A stretch of 40,635 nt of DNA from positions 1-40,635 of the forward strand of contig CAIWXV010000056.1 in the NCBI GenBank assembly GCA_903916765.1. The letters are read 5' to 3'. Position 1 is the first letter of the stretch. Each line of letters opens with the position of its first letter. The translations under genes were made by a program, and so were the position numbers. Below are positions 32,570-40,635 of the stretch, piece by piece. Under the pieces are notes generated by a model. That model searched no databases. It was not told the origin of the DNA and worked only from the letters and a program-made list of their open reading frames with translations. Source of the DNA: an uncultured Dehalococcoidia bacterium. Lineage in GTDB: Bacteria; Chloroflexota; Dehalococcoidia; Dehalococcoidales; Fen-1064.

Positions 32570-33463
32570 ATGAAAGAACTCGGCAGGATTATCACGGCGA
32601 TGGTAACTCCTTTTGATAAGAAAGGCGAAGTTGATTATGCGCAGGCAAAAAAATTAGCTCTGGCATTATTGTCGTCGGGTAGTGAGGGACTGGTAATTGC
32701 CGGCACTACCGGTGAATCGCCCACACTCATACATGAGGAAGAATTACGCCTTTTCGCGGAAGTCAAAAAAGCTGTGGGTAATAAAGGTTCCGTCATTGCT
32801 GGCACCGGTAGCAACAGTACCGCTGAGGCGCTGGAGTTTACCAAAGGTGCTGAGAAAATCGGAGTCGATGCCTGTTTATTAGTTGTTCCTTATTACAACA
32901 AACCGACTCAAGATGGTTTGTATCGGCATTTTAAGGCAATTGCCGAAAGTACCAGTTTGCCGTGTATTCTCTACAATGTACCTTCACGCACGATAACCAA
33001 TCTTACTGCGGAGACGACTATTAAGTTAAGCCGAATCCCCAATATTGTTGGTATCAAGGAAGCTAGTGGTAATATGGAACAAATTACCAAAATTATCGGG
33101 GAAGCCAGAGAAGGGTTTCTTGTCTGGAGCGGCAATGATTCCGATACTTTACCGATGTTGTCTCTAGGTGCTTATGGAGTTATCAGCGTGGCTTCTCATC
33201 TCGTTGGCAAACAGATAAATAAGATGGTTTACAGCTTCGTTAAAGGTGATACTAAAACAGCGGCTGAAATACACCGGCATCTCCTGCCTTTGGTCAATGT
33301 ATTATTTGTGATTGCTAACCCTGTACCAGTGAAATATGCTCTCAGTCAGGTCGGGTTCGATGTCGGTAGCCCACGTCCTCCTCTTTATGAGACGGATACG
33401 AAAACTGCTGCTATCATCAGTAGTGTGTTGCGGAAATTCAAGACCGACTTACCACTGAAGTAA
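32570..33463 (+). CDS. dapA: 4-hydroxy-tetrahydrodipicolinate synthase
   Basis: DapA condenses pyruvate with aspartate semialdehyde. The 297 residues have IAGTTGESPTL (pyruvate site), VVPYYNKPTQDGLYRHF with the catalytic tyrosine, and PNIVGIKEASGNMEQI with the Schiff-base lysine. It closes the dapB-asd-dapA set. A 190-base gap with a new promoter follows. Confidence 0.96.
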   Translation: MKELGRIITAMVTPFDKKGEVDYAQAKKLALALLSSGSEGLVIAGTTGESPTLIHEEELRLFAEVKKAVGNKGSVIAGTGSNSTAEALEFTKGAEKIGVDACLLVVPYYNKPTQDGLYRHFKAIAESTSLPCILYNVPSRTITNLTAETTIKLSRIPNIVGIKEASGNMEQITKIIGEAREGFLVWSGNDSDTLPMLSLGAYGVISVASHLVGKQINKMVYSFVKGDTKTAAEIHRHLLPLVNVLFVIANPVPVKYALSQVGFDVGSPRPPLYETDTKTAAIISSVLRKFKTDLPLK

Positions 33464-33577
33464 ATACAGCGCTCGATGTAGATTATTCATGGATTCCTCC
33501 GTATAGAAGAGCCGCATATCTCGTGATGAGGTTGTTTCCCCTATTAATTACTTTAATCGCCTGTTTAAGATGGCGCA

Positions 33578-33606
33578 TTGTCATTTATTGTCTTGAGCTT
33601 TATTAT
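33578..33606 (+). promoter_or_regulatory. Promoter of the acyl-CoA synthetase/GNAT gene cluster
   Basis: TTGTCA (33578-33583), 17 bases, TATTAT (33601-33606). It lies 47 bases before the start codon, which has its own GAGGAG ribosome site. Confidence 0.6.
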
Positions 33607-33652
33607 TATAAGTGATGCCTTGCATATTGCAGATAGTACTGAGGAGTGATGT

Positions 33653-36358
33653 ATGGATATAATCAGGCTCTTTTTTGAACCTAAAAGCATTGTTTTAATT
33701 GGTGCTACGGATAGAGCCGGCTCCGTAGGGCAGGCCACTCTGGAGAATCTGCTTACAGGCAAGGACAAGCGTCAGGTATATCTTATCAATCCCAAACGAG
33801 AGCAAATTATGGGAGCTAAATGCTACCCGAACCTCTCAGCACTTCCGGAAGTTCCAGAGCTCGCTGTCATTGCAACGGCAGCAGAATCTGTCCCCGATGT
33901 GGTGGAAGAATGCGGGAAAATAGGTATCAAAGCAATCATCATCATTTCAGCGGGATTCAAAGAGGCAGGGGAAAAAGGGAAAGAGCGGGAATACAGAATC
34001 GCCGAATTTGCCCGAAAGTATGGCATGCGGGTTATGGGACCGAATTGTCTTGGCACGATTCGTCCCAGCACCGGTCTTAATGCCACTTTTACCCGCAAGA
34101 TGACCAAGCCGGGTAAAATTGCCTTCCTTTCGCAAAGTGGTGCTCTCGGCTCTTCAGTTCTTGATTGGGCGATAAACAGGGATATCGGTTTCAGCGCCTT
34201 TGTTTCGCTAGGTACGATGCTTGACATCGATTTTGGTGATTTGATTGACTTCTTTGGTGAAGACCCGCAGACCAAGAGTATAATCATTTACCTTGAGTCG
34301 TTGGGTAATAATCTTGAGAATGCCAAAAAGTTTATGAGTGCCGCAAGAGGTTTTGCCCGTGCCAAACCAATCATCGTCATCAAGCCTGGAAAATTTCAGG
34401 AAAGCATCCAGGCGGCAAAGTCCCACACGGGCTCTATGGTTGGCGATGATGCATATTATAATGCCGTATTCGATAGAGCGGGTGTTGTCCGCGTCCAGGA
34501 AATCGGTGACCTGTTCAATTGTGCTTCAATTCTGGATACTGCCATCTTGCCCAAGGGACAGAATCTGGCTATTGTCACCAATGCCGGCGGACCTGCAGTT
34601 CTTGCCACTGATGCACTCATCGGTAGGGGGGGCAAACTTGCTCCGCTCAGTAAATCGACCGTAGAGAGCCTGAATCAGGTGTTACCTGCTTACTGGAGTA
34701 ATTCCAACCCGATAGATATTCTAGGAGACGCAAGTGTTGAGCGATATGTCCAGGCTATCGATATTACTCTTAAGGATCCGGCGGTACATGGTGTTGTTAT
34801 CATTTATACGCCCCAGGGAGCCGCAAATCCTGTAGAGTTGGCAAAGGCCATTGCCAAAATTGCAAAAAAGAGCAACAAGTCTATTTTGACTGCTATGATG
34901 GGAAGTAAAGAAGTCGAGAAAGCACGGAAAGTGTTTTATGACAATAAAGTGCCTACCTATGAATTTCCGGAAGAGGCCATTAGCACCTATATGTATATGT
35001 ACCATTACGCCAGAAATCTGGGAAATCTTTACGAAACACCGGAAGATGTGCCGCTTGATGTGGGGACGCCCAAAAATCATCTCAAATTGTTGATTCGTAA
35101 TACGGTACGTGCTGGTAATTCCATACTAAGCGAAGATGACGCGAAGAAATTCCTGAGTACATACCGGATTAATGTCACTCTCCCTCATTTTGCCGATGAT
35201 GCTAATATGGCGGTAACGGTGGCCTCCGCTGTTGGTTATCCGGTGGTAATGAAGATTCAATCGTCTGATATATCTCATAAGTCGGATGTCGGGGGAGTAT
35301 GCCTTGACCTAAAATCACCGGATGCCGTGAAAAAAGCTTTTCAGGAAATGATGGATTCCGTTAAACATTATGTCCCCGATGCTCGTATTGAAGGTGTGAC
35401 AGTCCAGCGGATGGTGAGTGATTACTCTTACGAGTTGATAATCGGTAGTAAAAAGGACCTGACTTTAGGTCCGGTGATTATCTTCGGGCAGGGTGGCACA
35501 GAGGCGGAATTCTATAAGGATATTTCCATTGGTTTGCCTCCATTAAATCAACGGTTGGCTCGGATGCTCATTGAACGTACCAATGTTTATAGTATGCTAT
35601 CGAAGGGATTCCGGAGAAAACCCCCGGCTAATCTGCGGATGCTCGAAGAGACTCTTATAAGATTATCGAACATGGTAGTCGATTTTCCGGAAATAAAGGA
35701 ATTGGATGTCAATCCTCTGGTCGTTAGCGGCGATACGGTAATTGCTCTCGATGCACGTATTATTATCGATGAAGATGTAGTTAAAAATGGGACACCTGGC
35801 GAATATTCGCATTTGATTATTTCACCTTATCCCACGAAATATATCCAGCCCTGGCGGTGCCGGGATGGGCGCTCTGTTTTGCTCAGACCCATCAGACCTG
35901 AGGACGAACCGCTGGAGTATGAACTCATCGCCGGGCTTTCTCCCGAATCATCTCGCTTCCGCTTCTTTTATATTATTAAGGATATTAGCCATGATATGCT
36001 CAGTCGGTTCTGTAATATCGACTATGCACGGGAGATAGCTATTATTGCCGAATTCACCATCAACGGTAAGAGAAGGAATGTTGGTGTGGGCCGTTTAATC
36101 ATTCAGTCTAGTGGGGAAACCGGAGAGTTTGCCACTCTCGTTGCCGATGATTTTCAGGATGTCGGTCTGGGGCACAAGCTTACCGATATGCTCATCGGTG
36201 TTGCTCAGGAGAGAGGCCTCAAAAATATGTACGGCATTGTTCTCAAGGATAACGTGAAAATGGTCGGTTTGGTGAAGGCTCTGGGATTTACTCTGGAGAA
36301 GATGGATGGCGACGAATTTAAAGCTACACTAGAACTTGAAGCAAATTTCTTAAAATAA
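33653..36358 (+). CDS. ADP-forming acyl-CoA synthetase fused to a GNAT acetyltransferase domain (PatZ-like)
   Basis: The 901-residue protein has the layout of PatZ/YfiQ lysine acetyltransferases. A CoA-binding domain (about 5-130, SIVLIGATDRAGSVGQATLE) is followed by a succinyl-CoA-ligase-like domain with KSHTGSM; H258 is the residue that is phosphorylated in active ADP-forming synthetases. The ATP-grasp domain (about 480-690) has GYPVVMKIQSSDISHKSDVG and GPVIIFGQGGTEAEF. A C-terminal GNAT domain (about 735-890) has RPIRPEDEPLEYELIAGLSP and GLGHKLTDMLIGVAQERGLK. In enterobacterial Pat the synthetase part is thought to be inactive; here the histidine is kept, so the protein may both make ATP from acyl-CoA and acetylate proteins. 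It begins a run of four genes. Confidence 0.88.
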   Translation: MDIIRLFFEPKSIVLIGATDRAGSVGQATLENLLTGKDKRQVYLINPKREQIMGAKCYPNLSALPEVPELAVIATAAESVPDVVEECGKIGIKAIIIISAGFKEAGEKGKEREYRIAEFARKYGMRVMGPNCLGTIRPSTGLNATFTRKMTKPGKIAFLSQSGALGSSVLDWAINRDIGFSAFVSLGTMLDIDFGDLIDFFGEDPQTKSIIIYLESLGNNLENAKKFMSAARGFARAKPIIVIKPGKFQESIQAAKSHTGSMVGDDAYYNAVFDRAGVVRVQEIGDLFNCASILDTAILPKGQNLAIVTNAGGPAVLATDALIGRGGKLAPLSKSTVESLNQVLPAYWSNSNPIDILGDASVERYVQAIDITLKDPAVHGVVIIYTPQGAANPVELAKAIAKIAKKSNKSILTAMMGSKEVEKARKVFYDNKVPTYEFPEEAISTYMYMYHYARNLGNLYETPEDVPLDVGTPKNHLKLLIRNTVRAGNSILSEDDAKKFLSTYRINVTLPHFADDANMAVTVASAVGYPVVMKIQSSDISHKSDVGGVCLDLKSPDAVKKAFQEMMDSVKHYVPDARIEGVTVQRMVSDYSYELIIGSKKDLTLGPVIIFGQGGTEAEFYKDISIGLPPLNQRLARMLIERTNVYSMLSKGFRRKPPANLRMLEETLIRLSNMVVDFPEIKELDVNPLVVSGDTVIALDARIIIDEDVVKNGTPGEYSHLIISPYPTKYIQPWRCRDGRSVLLRPIRPEDEPLEYELIAGLSPESSRFRFFYIIKDISHDMLSRFCNIDYAREIAIIAEFTINGKRRNVGVGRLIIQSSGETGEFATLVADDFQDVGLGHKLTDMLIGVAQERGLKNMYGIVLKDNVKMVGLVKALGFTLEKMDGDEFKATLELEANFLK

Positions 36359-36382
36359 AGACGATGATCGGTAAGGAATCTA

Positions 36383-37459
36383 ATGAGAGCAGAGAAAAAC
36401 CAAACTAACGAAATGCCTGAGATTGGTAAAATATCGCCGGTGATATTCGAAGAAGTAATATTTCCGCGGCTGGGAGCCAAAAGCCGTAGTATTCTGGTCG
36501 GACCCCAGCACGGCGTCGATGTTGGCATCGCTGAAATCGGTGATAAGGCAGTTTCTTTTACCTGCGACCCGGTATTTATCGTACCTCAGTACGGTTGGGA
36601 ACGGGCTGCCTGGTTTGCTATCCATATTATTGCTTCCGATTCGGTTACCAGCGGTCTAAAACCGAAATATTTATCTATCGATTTGAATCTACCGATGGAT
36701 ATGACTAAGGAACAACTGGTGATTGTCTGGGACACTATCCATAAGGAGTGTGAAAAACTCGGTATCTCGATCATCACCGGCCATACCGCCCGATATGAAA
36801 ACTGTAATTATCCTATGATCGGCGGGGCAACGATAATTGGTGTGGGTGAAAAAGATGAGTATGTGACACCCCGATTGGCTAAAGCAGGCGATAAAATCAT
36901 TATTACCAAAGGTCCTGCGATTGAAGCTAGTGGTATCTTTGCCACGATGTTCCCGGGACTTCTGGAGAAGCAGTTCGGGAAGGATTTTAGCAAGAAAGCA
37001 CAGAGAATTTTTTATCTGATGTCGGTGGTGGAGGATGCAATGACGGCTGTGAGTGTCGGTGTGCGTGAAAATGGCGTGACGGCAATGCATGATGCTACTG
37101 AGTGTGGGGTTTGGGGCGGACTTTATGAAGTGGCTCAAGCCGCTGGTCTTGGTATCAGAGTGGAAAAAGAGAAAATTGTCGTCGAGGATTGTGTCAAGGA
37201 GATTTGTCAGTATTTCGGCATCGACCCTTATGCTTCCATCAGTGAAGGAACACTCATTATCTCCTGTCGTCCCTACAAAGCCGAAGCGGTGGTGAAGGCT
37301 TTAGCGAAGAAGGGTATTAAATCTTCCATCGTAGGTGAGTTAATCGAAGCGAGCAAAGGGATGATTCTGATAGAAGATGGGAAAGAGAAAAATCTGAAGC
37401 ATCCCATTGTTGACCCCTTCTGGAGAGCTTTCTACGGTGCTATGCAGAAAGCTGCATAA
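36383..37459 (+). CDS. AIR-synthase/HypE-like protein
   Basis: The 358-residue protein has the two-domain fold of the PurM/HypE/SelD group: ILVGPQHGVDVGIAEIGDKA (N-terminal ATP-site loop), SDSVTSGLKPKYLSIDLNLP, ITGHTARYENCNYPMIGGA and HDATECGVWGGLYEVAQAAG. The conserved C-terminal PRIC-type cysteine motif of HypE is absent (the end reads FWRAFYGAMQKAA), so it is not a hydrogenase maturation HypE. Function is unknown; ATP-dependent chemistry is likely. It lies 24 bases after the acyl-CoA synthetase gene and before the alcohol dehydrogenase. A TAAGGAATC ribosome site is present. Confidence 0.8.
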   Translation: MRAEKNQTNEMPEIGKISPVIFEEVIFPRLGAKSRSILVGPQHGVDVGIAEIGDKAVSFTCDPVFIVPQYGWERAAWFAIHIIASDSVTSGLKPKYLSIDLNLPMDMTKEQLVIVWDTIHKECEKLGISIITGHTARYENCNYPMIGGATIIGVGEKDEYVTPRLAKAGDKIIITKGPAIEASGIFATMFPGLLEKQFGKDFSKKAQRIFYLMSVVEDAMTAVSVGVRENGVTAMHDATECGVWGGLYEVAQAAGLGIRVEKEKIVVEDCVKEICQYFGIDPYASISEGTLIISCRPYKAEAVVKALAKKGIKSSIVGELIEASKGMILIEDGKEKNLKHPIVDPFWRAFYGAMQKAA

Positions 37460-37524
37460 GTCTTATAGCAGGTTGTAGGCTTCGAGGAGACTGTGTAATT
37501 CGTTACAGCTATGTATTTTTTTGG

Positions 37525-38559
37525 GTGGAGGCAACAAAATATAAGCCAGGTGTTGAATTGAAAGCACGGGTTCTGAGAAAAATTGCTCCGATTGAAGAAC
37601 GACCTTTGGAGTTGATGGAATTGTCGGTTCCTCAGCCTAAACCGGGAGAGATTCTGGTCAAGGTCTCTGTCTGCGGTGTTTGCCATACCGAGTTGGATGA
37701 AATTGAAGGCAGGCTTAAGGCCAAATTACCGGTGATTCCGGGGCACCAGATTATCGGTAGGGTGGCCGGTTTGGGAATTGGAGCAACCGGATTTAAGATT
37801 GGTGATAGAGCAGGGATTGCCTGGATACACTCTGCCTGTGGTAAGTGCCATTTCTGCAAAGAAGGTAATGAAAATCTGTGTGCAGAGTTTCAAGGTACAG
37901 GTTGTCAGGCTGATGGTGGCTATGCCGAATATACCGTTGTTGCTGAGCGATTTGCCTTTCCGATTCCTGAACAATTCACCGATGTTCAAGCAGCACCGCT
38001 TTTATGTGCCGGGGCGATTGGTTCTCGCGACCTGCGTTTGTCGGGGATTAAACGCGGGCAAGTTCTGGGGCTGTTTGGCTTCGGCTCTTCGGCACATATC
38101 GTGATTCAGATAGCGAAGTATCAGGGTTATAAGGTATTTGTCTTTACGAGTGGTGAAGAGCATCGCTCTCTGGCTAAAAAATTGGGTGCCGATTGGGTCG
38201 GTAATATCGATGATAATCCGCCGCAGAAGGTGAATTGCGCCATAGATTTCACGCCGGTAGGGGAGATAGTTCCTGTAGCTTTGAGTGTGCTGGAAAAAGG
38301 CGGTAGACTGGTTATCGCTGTGATTCGCAAAAGTACTCTTATTCCATCGATGGATTATGCTTCACTTTTGTGGGATGAAAAAGAAATCAAGAGTGTGGCT
38401 AATATTACACGTCAGGATGTCAAGGATTTTCTGCTGCTGGCGGCAAAAATACCTATCGTTACCGAAGCGAATGAATTTAAACTAGAGCAGGCAAACGAAG
38501 CTCTTCTATTACTCAAACAGGTGAAAGTGTGCGGAGCGGTGGTTTTGAAAATCCAATAA
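37525..38559 (+). CDS. Zinc-dependent alcohol dehydrogenase family protein
   Basis: A medium-chain dehydrogenase of 344 residues. Catalytic zinc ligands are C50 (CGVCHTE), H74 and probably the cysteine in LLCAGA. H74 stands in PGHQII, with Gln in place of the Glu of the usual GHE. The structural zinc has four cysteines, C105, C108, C111 and C119 (CGKCHFCKEGNENLC). The Rossmann site reads GLFGFGSSAHIVIQIAKYQG. The start is a GTG at 37525 with a weak context; a TTG at 37558 is possible. The substrate is unknown. It sits between the HypE-like gene and the hydrate-repair gene, in one operon. Confidence 0.87.
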   Translation: MEATKYKPGVELKARVLRKIAPIEERPLELMELSVPQPKPGEILVKVSVCGVCHTELDEIEGRLKAKLPVIPGHQIIGRVAGLGIGATGFKIGDRAGIAWIHSACGKCHFCKEGNENLCAEFQGTGCQADGGYAEYTVVAERFAFPIPEQFTDVQAAPLLCAGAIGSRDLRLSGIKRGQVLGLFGFGSSAHIVIQIAKYQGYKVFVFTSGEEHRSLAKKLGADWVGNIDDNPPQKVNCAIDFTPVGEIVPVALSVLEKGGRLVIAVIRKSTLIPSMDYASLLWDEKEIKSVANITRQDVKDFLLLAAKIPIVTEANEFKLEQANEALLLLKQVKVCGAVVLKIQ

Positions 38560-38571
38560 GGAGGCGCCGAA

Positions 38572-40158
38572 ATGAAAGTATGTCGTTTGGCAGAAATCAG
38601 GCAACTTGATAAACAGGCAACGGCAGAGTATGGTATCCCCACGGAAATTCTGATGGAGAATGCTGGCGAAGCTGTCTATTCCGTAATCCGAAGCGAATTC
38701 GGCGTGGTAGGTAAGAAATTTGCGATTCTCTGCGGTCCCGGTAATAATGGCGGCGACGGTTTTGTGTTGGCGCGTAAGCTCCATTCTTCCGGCAGTGAAG
38801 TCAAAGTGCTCTTGTTTGCCGATAGAGGGAAATATCAAGGTGCGGCGAAGAAGAAACTTGATATCATCGAGCATTTTCCGATTGAGATGAAAGAAATCCG
38901 GACAACGGCCCAAATTAAAAATGGTATTGCAGAGGCTGATGCCATTGTGGATGCCCTGCTCGGTACGGGTTTGGATAGAAATGTCAGCGGTATTTTACGG
39001 CAGGCAATTGAGATAGTAAATGCTGTTAATAAGAAGGTCTTTGCGGTCGATATTGCTTCAGGTATTAATGGGGACAATGGCCGTGAGATGGGTATTTCCA
39101 TCAAGGCGGATGCAACTATAACTTTTGGTTTACCCAAAGTCGGCAATCTTCTTTATCCAGGCTATGGCCGTGGGGGTAAATTATATGTTTCCCACATCTC
39201 TTTCCCTCCCTCTCTCTATGACTCAGGTTCCTTGAAGGTAGAGATTGCCGAGCCTATTCCTTTGCCGACCCGGCGTGCCGATACGAATAAAATGGACTAT
39301 GGACCGGTGCTGGTGATTGCCGGTGCATCTAATTACTACTGGGCGCCACATGCCTCTGCTTATTCTTTCCTGAAGGCAGGGGGTGGCTATGTTCATCTAG
39401 CTTGCCCGAAGTCGATGGTTTCCTCAATAGCGGAGAAAGGCAGGGAAGTCATCATCCTTCCTATGAAAGAAACTGCGTCGGGAAGTATTGCTCTGTCGAA
39501 CAAGGATGCCCTCCTGAAACTCGCTGGAAAAATGAGGATGGTGATTCTCGGACCTGGATTAGCTCTTGATGAGGAAACGCAGGAATTGGTGAGATTACTG
39601 GTTGGGGAGATTGAAAAACCCTTGTTGATTGATGGCGACGGAATTACTGCCATTGCCAAAGAAGCAGGGATAATTAAAAAGAGAACAGCGGCTACGGTAC
39701 TGACGCCTCATTTAGGTGAGATGTCACGACTTACCGGGATGGAGAAGTCCGAGATAGAGAACGACCGTCTCGGTATCTTACAGGCAAAAGCACAGGAGTT
39801 GAATGCGCATATAGTTTTGAAGGGTCCTCACTCGCTAATCGTTTGTCCGGATGGCAGAGTTTTTATCAATAATTCCGGCGATACCGAAGGTAAAGCGGGC
39901 ATGGCAACTGCCGGCAGTGGCGATGTTTTAAACGGCACTATTGCCGCGATGTTTTGTCTGGGGTTGCCCCTCGAGGAAGCCGTCAGAGCCGGAGTTTTTA
40001 TGCATGGCTTGTCGGGGGATCTGGTAGCTCTGGAGAAAGGACCTGACGGTATGACAGCACAGGATATTCTAGATAATTTACCCTATACCGTGCGGTATTA
40101 TCGTGAACATTTGGATAAAATCTCACAGGATTACAATAGTTCGGTCTATATTATTTAG
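38572..40158 (+). CDS. nnr: Bifunctional NAD(P)H-hydrate epimerase / ADP-dependent dehydratase
   Basis: This enzyme repairs damaged NAD(P)H. The first 215 residues are the YjeF_N epimerase (IPTEILMENAGEAVYSVI, LCGPGNNGGDGFVLARKL, ALLGTGLDRNVSG). The second half is the dehydratase (about 235-515): YGPVLVIAGASNYYWAPHAS, LIDGDGITAIAKEAG, LTPHLGEMSRLTG and TAGSGDVLNGTIAAMFCLG. The 528-residue length is typical. It starts 12 bases after the dehydrogenase gene with AAGGAGG, consistent with a housekeeping partner of dehydrogenases. Confidence 0.95.
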   Translation: MKVCRLAEIRQLDKQATAEYGIPTEILMENAGEAVYSVIRSEFGVVGKKFAILCGPGNNGGDGFVLARKLHSSGSEVKVLLFADRGKYQGAAKKKLDIIEHFPIEMKEIRTTAQIKNGIAEADAIVDALLGTGLDRNVSGILRQAIEIVNAVNKKVFAVDIASGINGDNGREMGISIKADATITFGLPKVGNLLYPGYGRGGKLYVSHISFPPSLYDSGSLKVEIAEPIPLPTRRADTNKMDYGPVLVIAGASNYYWAPHASAYSFLKAGGGYVHLACPKSMVSSIAEKGREVIILPMKETASGSIALSNKDALLKLAGKMRMVILGPGLALDEETQELVRLLVGEIEKPLLIDGDGITAIAKEAGIIKKRTAATVLTPHLGEMSRLTGMEKSEIENDRLGILQAKAQELNAHIVLKGPHSLIVCPDGRVFINNSGDTEGKAGMATAGSGDVLNGTIAAMFCLGLPLEEAVRAGVFMHGLSGDLVALEKGPDGMTAQDILDNLPYTVRYYREHLDKISQDYNSSVYII

Positions 40159-40164
40159 TCGGTA

Positions 40165-40323
40165 TTATTTTCTAATCTGAAGCCATTTGATGCCGTCCCA
40201 GAGCCAGATGACCTCTTTGCATATTGGGCAAGATACTTTGATTGTGCTTTCAACTGATTGCGGATTTCCGATGACCAGTTTCTGACAATTAGGACAAAGA
40301 ATTTTTTTGGTGTTTATTCTCAT
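40165..40323 (-). CDS. Small zinc-ribbon-like protein (52 aa)
   Basis: The ATG at 40323 follows CAGGAGC. The 52 residues contain two CxxC knuckles, ILCPNCQKLV (about 8-17) and VSCPICKEVIW, 19 residues apart, followed by a WLWDGIKW end. This is the shape of a short zinc ribbon. No family name can be given. It is convergent with nnr (stops 7 bases apart). A palindrome lies 113 bases upstream of its start. Confidence 0.65.
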   Translation of the reverse strand: MRINTKKILCPNCQKLVIGNPQSVESTIKVSCPICKEVIWLWDGIKWLQIRK

Positions 40324-40435
40324 GTTGTTTGTTGCTCCTGAAAAAGATGGTATTATTTATAGCGTACGAGAAAATATCTTATCACGAAAGCGCTAAAAAT
40401 GAAAGGAGACGCATTGTTCAGCTAAAAATCCGACA

Positions 40436-40454
40436 GTCCATATAAAATATGGAC
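40436..40454. promoter_or_regulatory. Small perfect inverted repeat
   Basis: GTCCATAT (40436-40443), spacer AAA, ATATGGAC (40447-40454). It lies between the zinc-ribbon gene and the end of the universal stress protein gene and could be an operator. Confidence 0.35.
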
Positions 40455-40539
40455 ATGTTAAATGAGACACTTATCACTTTATGCGGGGAATTATACGAAC
40501 AAGGATTCCCTGTAAAGACATTTTACGGTTGATTGAAAA

Positions 40540-40635
40540 TTAAGCTTTGGTTGCGGAATCCTGTGGTTGAACCATCAGAATGGGTATTTTTGAGGTTCTC
40601 AGGATACGGTCGGCGACACTTCCCAGTACCAATCG
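40540..40635 (-). CDS. Universal stress protein, C-terminal end (partial)
   Basis: Entering from the right window edge on the minus strand, the frame reads RLVLGSVADRILRTSKIPIL then MVQPQDSATKA and stops at 40540. The LGSVADRILRTSKIPIL segment is the ATP-binding end of UspA-like domains (G-S-x-[AS]-x-x-[IVL]). Only the last 31 codons are in the window, so domain number and length are unknown. Confidence 0.82.
   Translation of the reverse strand, partial: RLVLGSVADRILRTSKIPILMVQPQDSATKA

Noticed and set aside
33823..34287. 154-codon minus-strand frame
   Set aside because: Antisense to the CoA-binding domain of the acyl-CoA synthetase fusion.
36383..37459. HypE as part of hydrogenase maturation, linked with the hydrogenase fragment at 2741
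   Set aside because: The protein lacks the C-terminal cysteine motif needed by HypE, and no other hyp genes are present.
40449..40532. 27-codon frame beginning MDMLNETLITLCGE
   Set aside because: It has no properly spaced ribosome site and overlaps the inverted repeat; too short to support.

Overview
The window is a gene-dense piece of a bacterial chromosome of moderate G+C, dominated by housekeeping genes. The gene content suggests an uncultured member of the Chloroflexota, most likely class Dehalococcoidia: short operons of replication, repair and translation genes, an rpsO-pnp-dapB-asd-dapA string, ADP-forming acyl-CoA synthetase genes, a DUF362 protein and a DUF2851 protein. This assignment comes from recalled protein character and gene order, not from a database comparison.

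Layout. Positions 1-3360 form an accessory, decayed zone: the tail of a PAS-domain protein, a YihY/BrkB membrane protein, a tiny lmo0937-type membrane protein, an OB-fold-like lipoprotein, a decayed IS3-family element, an unknown 111-aa protein and an orphan fragment of a [NiFe]-hydrogenase large subunit. Positions 3364-11300 hold mostly minus-strand information-processing genes (serS, lysS, recO, a methyltransferase, an RNase H-like protein, recR, ebfC/ybaB, dnaX). Plus-strand rnc, a 46-aa basic protein and acyP follow. From 12717 to 24945 the genes run leftward again: two poorly characterised proteins including DUF362, an MBL-fold hydrolase overlapping pepA, a GH28-like beta-helix protein, a padR-HAAS-degV operon, a free-standing ATP-grasp acyl-CoA synthetase subunit, tilS, a DUF2344 protein, a 40-residue-repeat protein and an Smr protein. 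YwbE, tsaD (apparently leaderless) and a DUF2851 gene split by one in-frame TAA come next.

From 28152 to 40158 everything is on the plus strand: rpsO-pnp-dapB-asd-dapA (ribosome and RNA turnover linked to lysine/diaminopimelate synthesis), then a fused ADP-forming acyl-CoA synthetase with a GNAT domain (PatZ-like), an AIR-synthase/HypE-like protein, a zinc alcohol dehydrogenase and the bifunctional NAD(P)H-hydrate repair enzyme. The window ends with a 52-aa zinc-ribbon-like protein and the C-terminus of a universal stress protein.

No CRISPR array, tRNA, rRNA or prophage was seen. The most interesting items are the PadR operon, whose perfect palindrome sits on the predicted transcription start; the DUF2851 gene with a single in-frame stop; the hydrogenase fragment beside IS debris; the acyl-CoA synthetase/acetyltransferase cluster; a perfect 24-bp palindrome; and related repeats just upstream of two aminoacyl-tRNA synthetase genes. 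I did not find a clear new defence or mobile system.
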